Shown piece after piece: positions 1 through 6,189 of a stretch of DNA of 7,160 nucleotides. Below the pieces are notes generated by a model. It was not told where the DNA came from. It saw nothing but the letters and a program-made list of their open reading frames with translations, and made no database searches. Source of the DNA: Cyanobium sp. (GTDB taxonomy: Bacteria > Cyanobacteriota > Cyanobacteriia > PCC-6307 > Cyanobiaceae). Position numbers and translations under genes: made by a program. Position 1 is the stretch's first letter. Every line of letters starts with the position of its first letter. The stretch covers positions 1-7,160 of the forward strand of contig BJHC01000070.1 in NCBI GenBank assembly GCA_014191535.1. Direction: 5' to 3'.

Positions 1-1075
1 CCGGTGAGTCGGTGTCCTCCACCCGCAGAGCCACGTTGGTGAGCAGCTCCTTCTGGAGGCGATCCCGCACCTGGCGGCTGGTGACGAACTTGCCCTCCTT
101 GCCGGCGAAGGGGGAGTCGTTGACCACGAAGGTCATCTGCAGGGTGGGCTCGTCCACCTTGATCAGCGGCAGGGCCTCCGGGTTGTCGGGGCAGGCGATG
201 GTCTCGCCGATGTTCACCTCGTCAAAACCAGCCACGGCCACCAGATCACCGGCGCGGGCCTCCTCCACTTCGACGCGTTGCAGGCCCTGGAAGCCCAGCA
301 ACTTGCTGATGCGACCGCGTTTGACGCTGCCGTCGTCCCGCAACAGGGCCACCGGCTGGTTGGCGCGGATGGTGCCGTTGTGGATGCGACCGATCATGAT
401 CCGGCCGAGGAAATCGCTGTAGTCGAGGGTGGTCACCTGCAGCTGCAGGGGCTTCTCGGGATCGCCCACCGGGGGCGGCACATGGCGCAGGATCGCTTCG
501 AACAGCGGCTGCATGTTGTCGCTGTCGGTCTTCATGTCGGGCTTGGCATAGCCGCCCATGCCGCTGCCGAACAGATAGGGGAAATCGCACTGGTCGTCGT
601 CGGCACCCAGTTCCAGGAAGAGGTCGAGCACCTTGTCGACCGCCTGCTCGGGGTCCACGCGAGCCCGGTCGATCTTGTTCACGAACACGATCGGGCGCAG
701 GCCCTTCTCCAGGGCCTTCTTGAGCACGAAACGGGTCTGGGGCATGGGGCCCTCGTTCGCGTCCACGATCAGCAGACAGCCATCCACCATCCCCAGCACC
801 CGCTCCACCTCACCACCGAAATCGGCGTGGCCCGGGGTGTCCACGATGTTGATGCGGATGCCGTCGTAATCCACGGCGGTGTTCTTGGACAGGATCGTGA
901 TGCCGCGCTCGCGCTCCAGGTCGTTGGAGTCCATCACGCAGGTGGGCACCGCTTCGTTGTCGCGGAAGATGCCCGATTGCGCCAGCAACGCATCCACCAG
1001 GGTGGTTTTGCCGTGGTCAACGTGGGCAATGATCGCGATGTTGCGGATCGGTGTACCCGGGTGCTGGCCGCTCAT
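1..1075 (-). CDS. typA: Ribosome-associated translational GTPase TypA/BipA (5' part, truncated by window edge)
   Basis: I translated the minus strand from the ATG at 1075-1073; the frame stays open to base 1, giving 358 residues of a protein usually about 600 long. The protein is an EF-G-like GTPase that binds ribosomes and supports ribosome assembly and stress or cold adaptation (family knowledge). Visible motifs are the P-loop AHVDHGKTT (17-25), switch I RERGITI (55-61), DTPGH (79-83) and NKID (133-136). After the G domain comes a beta-barrel domain II (about 207-300, including [15 protein letters not shown]), then the start of the EF-G-III-like domain (from about 308). The C-terminal EF-G-V-like and TypA-specific domains lie outside. 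The residues [20 protein letters not shown] match cyanobacterial TypA as I recall it. No Shine-Dalgarno precedes the start, and no nearby in-frame upstream ATG competes; the conserved [13 protein letters not shown] begins at residue 11, which fits this start. Nothing looks broken. Confidence 0.96.
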   Translation of the reverse strand, partial: MSGQHPGTPIRNIAIIAHVDHGKTTLVDALLAQSGIFRDNEAVPTCVMDSNDLERERGITILSKNTAVDYDGIRINIVDTPGHADFGGEVERVLGMVDGCLLIVDANEGPMPQTRFVLKKALEKGLRPIVFVNKIDRARVDPEQAVDKVLDLFLELGADDDQCDFPYLFGSGMGGYAKPDMKTDSDNMQPLFEAILRHVPPPVGDPEKPLQLQVTTLDYSDFLGRIMIGRIHNGTIRANQPVALLRDDGSVKRGRISKLLGFQGLQRVEVEEARAGDLVAVAGFDEVNIGETIACPDNPEALPLIKVDEPTLQMTFVVNDSPFAGKEGKFVTSRQVRDRLQKELLTNVALRVEDTDSP

Positions 1076-1145
1076 GGGGAGATGGTGGAGAACAGGATGG
1101 AAACGGAACCAACGGCGGATTCCGTGCAGCGGGGTGACATCAGTG

Positions 1146-1158
1146 GATCCCTCGGATC
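1146..1158. repeat. Short palindrome GATCC-ctc-GGATC nearer to typA
   Basis: A 5-bp perfect dyad with a 3-nt centre, lying 71-83 bp upstream of the typA ATG, is followed at once by another GATC at 1161-1164. It resembles the dyads at 1201-1240 in using GATC within the arms and a 3-nt centre. Short dyads of this size can occur by chance; its weight comes from the neighbouring copies. Confidence 0.4.
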
Positions 1159-1187
1159 GTGATCAGAAGCTTCAAACCAAAACGCTC

Positions 1188-1240
1188 TGATCGAGGCTGG
1201 TGATCAAGGGTTGATCAAGTACTGGATCAAGGATTGATCC
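1188..1240. repeat. Tandem GATCAA-N3-TTGATC palindromes with helically spaced GATC sites
   Basis: Two perfect dyads of 17 bp lie in tandem: TGATCAA-ggg-TTGATCA (1201-1217) and GGATCAA-gga-TTGATCC (1224-1240), with centres 23 bp apart. A related half-unit TGATCGAGG sits at 1188-1196, 13 bp before TGATCAAGG at 1201. GATC tetramers begin at 1189, 1202, 1213, 1225 and 1236, so they recur every 11-13 bp, about one helical turn. The two dyads can also fold together: 1202-1207 with 1234-1239 and 1211-1216 with 1225-1230, separated by a 3x3 internal loop. This may be an operator for typA, a methylation-sensitive site or a degenerate repeat element; the sequence alone does not decide. Confidence 0.75.
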
Positions 1241-1253
1241 GCCACGGAGTGGC
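1241..1253. repeat. Short palindrome GCCAC-gga-GTGGC abutting the GATC dyads
   Basis: A perfect 5-bp stem with a gga centre begins immediately after the second GATC dyad ends and shares its 3-nt centre, gga. The stem sequence is different, so it is not another copy of the same dyad, but the matching architecture suggests a composite site. Confidence 0.5.
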
Positions 1254-1265
1254 TCACTGAATACG

Positions 1266-1284
1266 GGCTCGGCGGGCCGAAGCC
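1266..1284 (-). terminator. GC-rich hairpin downstream of the U32 gene, possible weak terminator
   Basis: The arms GGC-TCGGC and GCCGA-a-GCC pair around a 2-nt loop, giving 8 bp with one bulged A, about 50 nt past the U32 stop codon. Read on the minus strand it is followed by CGTATTCAG, not a real U tract, so it is not a textbook intrinsic terminator. It could equally be part of the typA upstream structure. Confidence 0.3.
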
Positions 1285-1318
1285 GATGTTCCAACGGTGC
1301 GTGAGGTGATGTTATCGC

Positions 1319-1335
1319 AGGGCCTTTCGGGGCCT
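1319..1335 (-). terminator. Hairpin touching the U32 stop codon, weak terminator candidate
   Basis: AGGCC and GGCCT arms, with one bulged G at 1320, flank a 6-nt loop and reach the last base of the U32 stop codon. No T-rich stretch follows on the minus strand (next bases CTGCGATAAC), so termination is only a possibility. Confidence 0.2.
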
Positions 1336-3902
1336 CAGCGGCGCTCCAGCAGGGTGCCGCGCGTCACCCCGAGGCGGCTGTCGAGTTGTTCCCGCTGCCA
1401 CACCTCACGGCCACTGATCTGGCCAGCAAGCGCCTGGCCGTAGAGCTGCACGCGGCGCTGCACATCCAGCGCCGACTCCTGCAGCAGTTCAAGCCGCAGG
1501 TGCCGCACGCCGGCGGCCAGCAGCTGGGGCAGGGCCTCGGCCGCGGTCTGGGCACGGCCGTTGAACAGGGTGTTGCGGCAGCCCAGGTCGGCCCGCAGGG
1601 GATGGTCCACGCCGCTGCGATCCCGCAGCAACACCGTGTGCTGCTCACAGGGGCGACCGCAATCGGTGTGGTCGTGGCCATCGGAGAGGAAGGCACAGAA
1701 CAGGCAGTGCTCCATGTGGAACAGCGGCATGTGCTGGTGCAGGGTGATCTCGAGACTGCCGGGGGGGCAACCGGCCACCAGGTCCAGCAGCTGCTCCAGG
1801 GCCAGGTCGTAACTGGCGGTGAGCCGTTGCAGCCCCCAGCGCGTCAGCAGCCAGTGGGCCGTGAGGGGATTGGCCACGTTCAGGGAGAAATCGCCCTGGC
1901 AGGGGGCCACTGGGGTCAGCCGTTCCAGCTGGTCGGCGTTGCGCACCAGATACCCATCGGGCTGGGCGCGCAGCAGGGGCTCCAGGGTCCAGGCCTCATC
2001 CGGTCGGCAGATGCGCGGGCCCGCCAGCCAGATGCCACCGGGCCACTGGCCCCGGCCCATGGCCACCGCCTCACGTAACTGCGCCGGGTGTTCCAACTCC
2101 ACGATCACCCGATCCACGGGTTGATCGCGCAGGGCCTCCACCTGCTCCAGGCTGCGGGCCAGCACCGTGAGGAGGGGCGCAGCGGCGGCCTGGGGAACCA
2201 TGGCGGATCCGCGGGCCCGCTGCAGCAGGGGCTCCAGAACGGTGGCCGCCTGCTGGGACGCGCGACCAGCCGCCCCCGTCATGGGGGGGCCGCCATCGGC
2301 CTCGGCCTCCAGGGCTGTCGCCAAGCGCTCCACCAACGCCCGGCGCATGGCGTTGAGCTGGGCCACCGGCAGAAAGATCTCCCCCTCCAGGTTTGTGTCC
2401 AGCGCTGCGAGATGCCAGGGGGTGCCGCCCAGGCGCCCCAGCTGCTGGCGCAGGCGATCGCCATCAAGGCCAGCCCCATGGGCGCTCTGCAGGGGCTGGT
2501 CCGAGGTCACGGCCCAGGGGCCACCCGTGAGGCCGGCTGCATTGCTCACCTCCAGACGCAGCGGCTCGCCGGCGCGGCCGCTCACCACCAGGCTGAGGGC
2601 GCGGGTGGCTTCTGGTGCGGAACGCTCCGCAAGGCGTTGCAGCCGCCTCTCGAGCTGGGGATCGCTACTCAACCAACAGGGGGATCCGGGCACTAGGCCA
2701 CGCAGGTCGATGCGCCCGGGGCCGAGGGTGACGGCCACACGCCCCCCGGGTCTGGGGTCCACCCGCATCAGCCGGCCACCCACCTCCCGCGGCGGCACCA
2801 GCGGATCGGTACCGGGTTGCTCGAGCACCACACCATCGCCGGCCTTGAGGGGTTGATCCGTGAGCAGCACCAGCACCCCCTGGGGCTCCAACTGCACCAG
2901 CTGGCCCACCAGGGGGCCACGCTTTTTGCTCCAGCGGCCGTGCACCAGTCGCTGATGGTCGATGCCCTCGAGCCAGCCGGTGCCCAGCCCCCGGGAGAAG
3001 CTCAACTCCAGTTGGCGTCGAAGTGCTGAGGCCGCTTCCGCATCCAGGGGCTGCTGGCGGGCCGGCCCATGGGCGGCATCAGGGGCCAGCTGGTCGAGGC
3101 CCCGCCGGTAGGCCTCGGTGACGGCCGCCACATAGGTGGCCTCCTTCAAGCGTCCTTCGATCTTGAGGCTCGCCACCCCGGCCGCCTGCAGCTCGGGCAG
3201 GAGCTCCCAGGCCGCCAGGTCCTGGGGGGACAGCAGATAACGACGGTCGCCCAGATCGCGGGGCACCCCATCCACAACCAGTTGATAAGGCAGCCGGCAG
3301 GCCTGGGCACACTCACCGCGATTGGCACTGCGCTGGCCCAGGGCCTCACTGGTGAGGCACTGGCCGGAGTAGGCGACACACAGGGCCCCATGCACAAACA
3401 CCTCCAGGGGCATGGCCAGCCCCCGCTGCTGCAGTTGGCGCTGCAGACGCTCCAGATCCCTCAGACCCAGTTCCCGGGCCAGCACCACCCGTACCGCCCC
3501 CAGCTCGGCCGCCATGGCCACCCCGGCGGCGCTCGTGATCGACATCTGGGTGGAGCCATGCACCGCCAGGGCCGGCGTGAGCTGGGCAGCCAGCAGCGCC
3601 AGGCCGATGTCCTGCACGATCACCGCATCCACCCCGGCGGCCTCGGCCGCCAGCAGCAGCTCCGCGGCGGCGGGCAGCTCATGGCTGAACACCAACACGT
3701 TGACCGTGAGGAAGCCCTTGACACCGCGGCGGTGCAACCAGGCCATCACCTCCGGTAGGTCCTCGAGGCGGAAGTTCTCCGCCCGCAGCCGGGCGTTGAA
3801 GCGGTCGACGCCGAAATAAACGGCATCGGCGCCATTGGCGACCGCCGCCCGCAGCGACTCCCAGCAGCCCGCCGGGGCCAGGAGCTCAGGCAGTGGCGCC
3901 AT
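1335..3902 (-). CDS. U32-family protein with DUF3656-type middle region and two Cys clusters (RlhA-like)
   Basis: The 855-residue protein opens with PELLAPAGCWESLRAAVANGAD, the usual start of U32 proteins. The U32 signature follows at 167-184 (EVFVHGALCVAYSGQCLT), one position off the classic pattern, then RGECAQACRLPY at 196-206. C175, C182, C198 and C202 form the four-cysteine set that holds a 4Fe-4S cluster in studied members (TrhP, RlhA, UbiU/UbiV). The middle (about 290-580) fits the DUF3656 region of E. coli RlhA, the 23S rRNA 5-hydroxycytidine enzyme. At 855 aa it is longer than RlhA as I recall it (about 650), and its C-terminal part carries a second cluster: C733, C736, C748 and C752 among several His. 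Despite the name 'peptidase', characterised U32 enzymes act mainly in prephenate- or O2-dependent RNA or quinone hydroxylation; the substrate here is unknown. The ATG shares its A with the upstream TGA stop (TGATG), implying translational coupling to the VanY-like gene. Confidence 0.93.
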   Translation of the reverse strand: MAPLPELLAPAGCWESLRAAVANGADAVYFGVDRFNARLRAENFRLEDLPEVMAWLHRRGVKGFLTVNVLVFSHELPAAAELLLAAEAAGVDAVIVQDIGLALLAAQLTPALAVHGSTQMSITSAAGVAMAAELGAVRVVLARELGLRDLERLQRQLQQRGLAMPLEVFVHGALCVAYSGQCLTSEALGQRSANRGECAQACRLPYQLVVDGVPRDLGDRRYLLSPQDLAAWELLPELQAAGVASLKIEGRLKEATYVAAVTEAYRRGLDQLAPDAAHGPARQQPLDAEAASALRRQLELSFSRGLGTGWLEGIDHQRLVHGRWSKKRGPLVGQLVQLEPQGVLVLLTDQPLKAGDGVVLEQPGTDPLVPPREVGGRLMRVDPRPGGRVAVTLGPGRIDLRGLVPGSPCWLSSDPQLERRLQRLAERSAPEATRALSLVVSGRAGEPLRLEVSNAAGLTGGPWAVTSDQPLQSAHGAGLDGDRLRQQLGRLGGTPWHLAALDTNLEGEIFLPVAQLNAMRRALVERLATALEAEADGGPPMTGAAGRASQQAATVLEPLLQRARGSAMVPQAAAAPLLTVLARSLEQVEALRDQPVDRVIVELEHPAQLREAVAMGRGQWPGGIWLAGPRICRPDEAWTLEPLLRAQPDGYLVRNADQLERLTPVAPCQGDFSLNVANPLTAHWLLTRWGLQRLTASYDLALEQLLDLVAGCPPGSLEITLHQHMPLFHMEHCLFCAFLSDGHDHTDCGRPCEQHTVLLRDRSGVDHPLRADLGCRNTLFNGRAQTAAEALPQLLAAGVRHLRLELLQESALDVQRRVQLYGQALAGQISGREVWQREQLDSRLGVTRGTLLERR
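2453..2462. repeat. HIP1 palindrome (GGCGATCGCC)
   Basis: One exact copy of the 10-bp extended cyanobacterial HIP1 element lies inside the U32 coding sequence. HIP1 is highly over-represented in many cyanobacterial genomes but sparse in most marine picocyanobacteria (established knowledge). I noticed only this copy in the window, which fits a lineage with low HIP1 content. Confidence 0.6.
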
Positions 3903-4711
3903 CAGCGATCCAACCGTTGCGCGGCCTCGAAGGTCTTGAGGGCCTCAGCGGAGCCCTCAAACCGCCAGTGCCAGGGTTCGTAACTCACCCCCTGACGGTT
4001 GGCCTGGGGGAAGGAGAGGTGGAAGTGGAAGCGGTTGGCGTTGGCCTGCAGCCAGCGGAAGGCTGCGGTTTCATCAAAGCGGGGGGACAGGTTGGTGGCG
4101 GGGGCACGGCCGTCCCCCAGATCGACCGCGTAGCCGGTGCTGTGCTCGGAAAAACCCGGCGGGGCGCTCACCTGGGCCCGCTCCAGGGCGCTCTGGTTGC
4201 GCTCTGACTTCACATCAAAAAAGATCTGCTTCTGCAGGGCGATGGAGCGGAAGGCACTCAGCACACGAATGTCGATGCCATCGGCCGCCGCTGCCGCCTG
4301 GAGCGACTGCAGGGCTTCGGCGGCATCCCGGTGCAGCTCCACGCCCGGGGCGATGCTCACCAGCTCGGCGGCCGCCACTTCGGTGTAGGGGAAATGGCCC
4401 AGCAGACGGCCGTCGATGCTCAGGCGCGCCTTCAGACCCTGCACCGGTGGGGGGGCCAGCAGGCGCCTGACGGGCTGCGGCATCAGCAGGGCGGCCCCGG
4501 CGGCCACCAGCACCACACCGCCGGCGCCGAGGAGGGCGGTGCGCCAGCTGAAGCGCCGCTGCAAAGCGCGCGGCACCGTCCGGCGCGCGAGGGGAATTTC
4601 GGTGGGGTCCAGGCTCTCGACGGCACGCAGGCGGGCCGTGGCGCGGGACTCACTCGCCAGCGACTTAGGGGCCCCTCCGGCGCTGGGCAAGCCTGTTCTC
4701 CCGAGCGTCAT
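3902..4711 (-). CDS. Membrane-anchored VanY-type D-alanyl-D-alanine carboxypeptidase (peptidase M15B)
   Basis: This 269-residue protein should remove the terminal D-Ala from peptidoglycan stem peptides in the periplasm. The zinc-site motif is clear: SEHSTGYAVDLGD (188-200) supplies H190 and D197, and EPWHW (245-249) supplies the catalytic E245 and zinc ligand H248. SAFRS (152-156) carries the conserved substrate-binding Arg155. A basic N-terminal stretch (RALQRRFSWR, 48-57) precedes one hydrophobic segment at about 58-78, which should anchor it in the inner membrane with the enzyme outside. The first ~45 residues are low in complexity, and no Shine-Dalgarno precedes the ATG at 4711. The GTG at 4576-4574 (codon 46), just before the basic stretch, is a plausible alternative start. 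It heads a two-gene unit with the U32 gene and is divergent from chlP. VanY here means wall maintenance; no vanA/vanH/vanX neighbours suggest glycopeptide resistance. Confidence 0.92.
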   Translation of the reverse strand: MTLGRTGLPSAGGAPKSLASESRATARLRAVESLDPTEIPLARRTVPRALQRRFSWRTALLGAGGVVLVAAGAALLMPQPVRRLLAPPPVQGLKARLSIDGRLLGHFPYTEVAAAELVSIAPGVELHRDAAEALQSLQAAAAADGIDIRVLSAFRSIALQKQIFFDVKSERNQSALERAQVSAPPGFSEHSTGYAVDLGDGRAPATNLSPRFDETAAFRWLQANANRFHFHLSFPQANRQGVSYEPWHWRFEGSAEALKTFEAAQRLDR

Positions 4712-4812
4712 GGATGGGGCGATGCTACCGGCGAGGCCCTCTGACGCCAGCGGTGGCCCTCGCAGCGGTGTTAGCTTCGGCCCAACAACCTTCTGGCGGA
4801 GCGGGTTTCAAG
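4712..4812. promoter_or_regulatory. Divergent spacer between the VanY-like gene and chlP
   Basis: These 101 bp separate the two start codons and must hold, or overlap, the promoters for both directions unless these lie inside the genes. I find no good -10/-35 match; TGTTAGCTT near 4770 is only a poor extended -10 for chlP. A GGAG at 4798-4801 lies 11 nt before the chlP ATG, a rather long Shine-Dalgarno spacing. Confidence 0.4.
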
Positions 4813-6180
4813 ATGTTGCGAGTCGCGGTGGTGGGCGGCGGCCCGAGCGGATCCTGTGCTGCCGAAGTGCTGGCCAAAGCGGGCATTCAGACCTGGATCT
4901 TCGAGCGCAAGCTCGACAACGCCAAGCCCTGCGGTGGAGCCATCCCGTTGTGCATGGTGGCCGAGTTCGACCTGCCCGAATCGATCATCGATCGCAAGGT
5001 CCGCAACATGAAGATGATTTCCCCCTCCAACCGTGAGGTGGACATCAATCTCGACAACGAGAATGAATACATCGGCATGTGCCGCCGCGAGGTGATGGAT
5101 GCCTTCCTGCGCAACCGTGCCGCCGAGCTCGGGGCCCAGCTGGTGAACGGCCTGGTCACCAAGATCGATACCGGTGCCAACCGTCAGGGCCCCTACACCC
5201 TCACCTACTCCGATTACAGCGAGGGGGAAGCCACCGGCGACACCAAGACCCTCGAAGTCGACCTGATCATCGGCGCGGATGGCGCCAACAGCCGCGTGGC
5301 CAAGGCCATGGATGCCGGCGATTACAACGTGGCCATCGCCTTCCAGGAGCGGATCAAGCTGCCGCCGGAGGAGATGAAGTACTACGAGAGCCTGGCGGAG
5401 ATGTACGTGGGCACCGATGTGTCCCCCGACTTCTACGCCTGGGTGTTCCCCAAGTACGACCACGTGGCCGTGGGCACCGGCACGATGCAGGAGAACCAGT
5501 CGCTGATCAAGAGCCTGCAGGAAGGCATCCGTGAGCGCGCCAAGAAGCGCCTGGTGAATGGTGAAGTGATCAAAGTGGAGGCCCATCCGATTCCCGAGCA
5601 TCCGCGGCCGCGCCGGGTGGTGGGACGCATGGCTCTGGTGGGTGATGCCGCCGGCTATGTCACCAAGAGCTCCGGTGAAGGCATCTACTTCGCCGCCAAG
5701 AGCGGCCGCATGTGCGCCGAGCAGATCGTGGAATCCAGCCAGGGGGGCACCAAGGTTCCCAGTGAGGCTGACCTCAAGAAGTATCTGAAGAAGTGGGACC
5801 GCCAGTACGGCGCCACCTACAAGGTGCTGGAGATCCTCCAAAACATCTTCTACCGCAACGATGCGGCCCGCGAAGCGTTCGTGGAGATGTGCGATGACAA
5901 GGACGTCCAACGCCTCACCTTCGACAGCTATCTGTACAAGCGGGTGGTGATGATGAACCCCTGGCAGCAGCTGAAGCTGACGCTGCTCACCCTGGGCTCA
6001 GTGCTGCGGGGCAATGCCCTGGCGCCCCAGGGCTACAAGCCGGTGCCCAGCGCCGTGCGTGATGAAGCCGAGGTGAACGCCATGCTCGCGGTGAGCACCA
6101 TCAAGGGCGGGATCCGCGTGCGAGGCCAGAAGGGCGACGCCAAGGACACCGAAACCCGCGAACCGGCCCTCAGCCGCTGA
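4813..6180 (+). CDS. chlP: Geranylgeranyl reductase ChlP (geranylgeranyl diphosphate / chlorophyll reductase)
   Basis: ChlP uses NADPH to reduce three double bonds of the geranylgeranyl chain, giving phytyl-chlorophyll a and phytyl diphosphate for tocopherol and phylloquinone, at the thylakoid membrane (family knowledge). The 455-residue product begins MLRVAVVGGGPSGS with the FAD-binding GxGxxG (8-13) and the acidic E31 ending the second strand. PCGGAIP (39-45), IGMCRREVMDAF (87-98), GADGANSR (154-161) and the second FAD motif GDAAGYVTKSSGEGI (277-291) all match the family. The tail after about 408 (YKPVPSAVRDEAEVNAMLAVSTIKGGI) is the extra C-terminus I recall from marine Synechococcus and Prochlorococcus, absent from the shorter Synechocystis protein. 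The frame stays open upstream to an ATG at 4714, but the 33 extra codons lie before the conserved Rossmann start, so 4813 is chosen. The 3' end overlaps convergent glyS by 11 bp. Confidence 0.97.
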   Translation: MLRVAVVGGGPSGSCAAEVLAKAGIQTWIFERKLDNAKPCGGAIPLCMVAEFDLPESIIDRKVRNMKMISPSNREVDINLDNENEYIGMCRREVMDAFLRNRAAELGAQLVNGLVTKIDTGANRQGPYTLTYSDYSEGEATGDTKTLEVDLIIGADGANSRVAKAMDAGDYNVAIAFQERIKLPPEEMKYYESLAEMYVGTDVSPDFYAWVFPKYDHVAVGTGTMQENQSLIKSLQEGIRERAKKRLVNGEVIKVEAHPIPEHPRPRRVVGRMALVGDAAGYVTKSSGEGIYFAAKSGRMCAEQIVESSQGGTKVPSEADLKKYLKKWDRQYGATYKVLEILQNIFYRNDAAREAFVEMCDDKDVQRLTFDSYLYKRVVMMNPWQQLKLTLLTLGSVLRGNALAPQGYKPVPSAVRDEAEVNAMLAVSTIKGGIRVRGQKGDAKDTETREPALSR

Positions 6181-6189
6181 GGCGGCTGA
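6170..6189. terminator. Perfect palindrome across the convergent chlP and glyS stop codons
   Basis: TCAGCCGC (6170-6177) pairs fully with GCGGCTGA (6182-6189) around a TGAG loop. The chlP stop codon is the first three loop bases, and the glyS stop (6172-6170 on the minus strand) ends the left arm. Being symmetrical, it would fold in both transcripts and could act as a shared bidirectional terminator. However, neither side has a T tract and the palindrome lies within the coding ends, so it may instead stabilise 3' ends or reflect constraint from the overlapping stops. Confidence 0.45.

Larger units (their letters stand above)
1076..1334. other. Intergenic region upstream of typA and downstream of the U32 gene
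   Basis: This 259-bp gap must carry the typA 5' region and the 3' end of the U32 transcript, both read on the minus strand. I see no convincing -10/-35 pair and no supported small gene. It contains an unusual set of short inverted repeats with 3-nt centres (1146-1158, 1201-1217, 1224-1240, 1241-1253), eight GATC sites between 1146 and 1239, and a GC-rich hairpin at 1266-1284. Open frames through it on the plus strand are extensions of antisense shadows of typA. Confidence 0.8.

Noticed and set aside
278..1162. 294-codon plus-strand open frame opposite typA
   Set aside because: It lies antisense to clearly conserved TypA coding sequence; its His/Val/Gln-rich composition is typical of the reverse frame of a high-GC gene, and no family is recognisable.
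1146..1253. GATC cluster as a chromosomal replication origin
   Set aside because: No DnaA-box-like sequences or AT-rich unwinding region were seen, and dnaA/dnaN are not neighbours in this window.
1188..1253. Palindrome cluster as a CRISPR array
   Set aside because: The repeats are too short, self-complementary and unequal, and are separated by only 0-6 bp, with no spacers of about 30-40 bp.
3069..3758. 229-codon plus-strand open frame opposite the U32 gene
   Set aside because: Gln/His/Gly-rich translation, antisense to conserved U32 motifs including the cysteine cluster; a codon-bias artefact.
3902..4711. VanY homology as a vancomycin resistance determinant
   Set aside because: No ligase, dehydrogenase or VanX genes or two-component system nearby; M15 carboxypeptidases are common housekeeping wall enzymes in cyanobacteria.
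4771..5910. 379-codon minus-strand open frame opposite chlP
   Set aside because: ChlP on the plus strand has continuous family motifs through this whole span. The antisense product is a His/Gly/Leu-rich shadow with no known motif.
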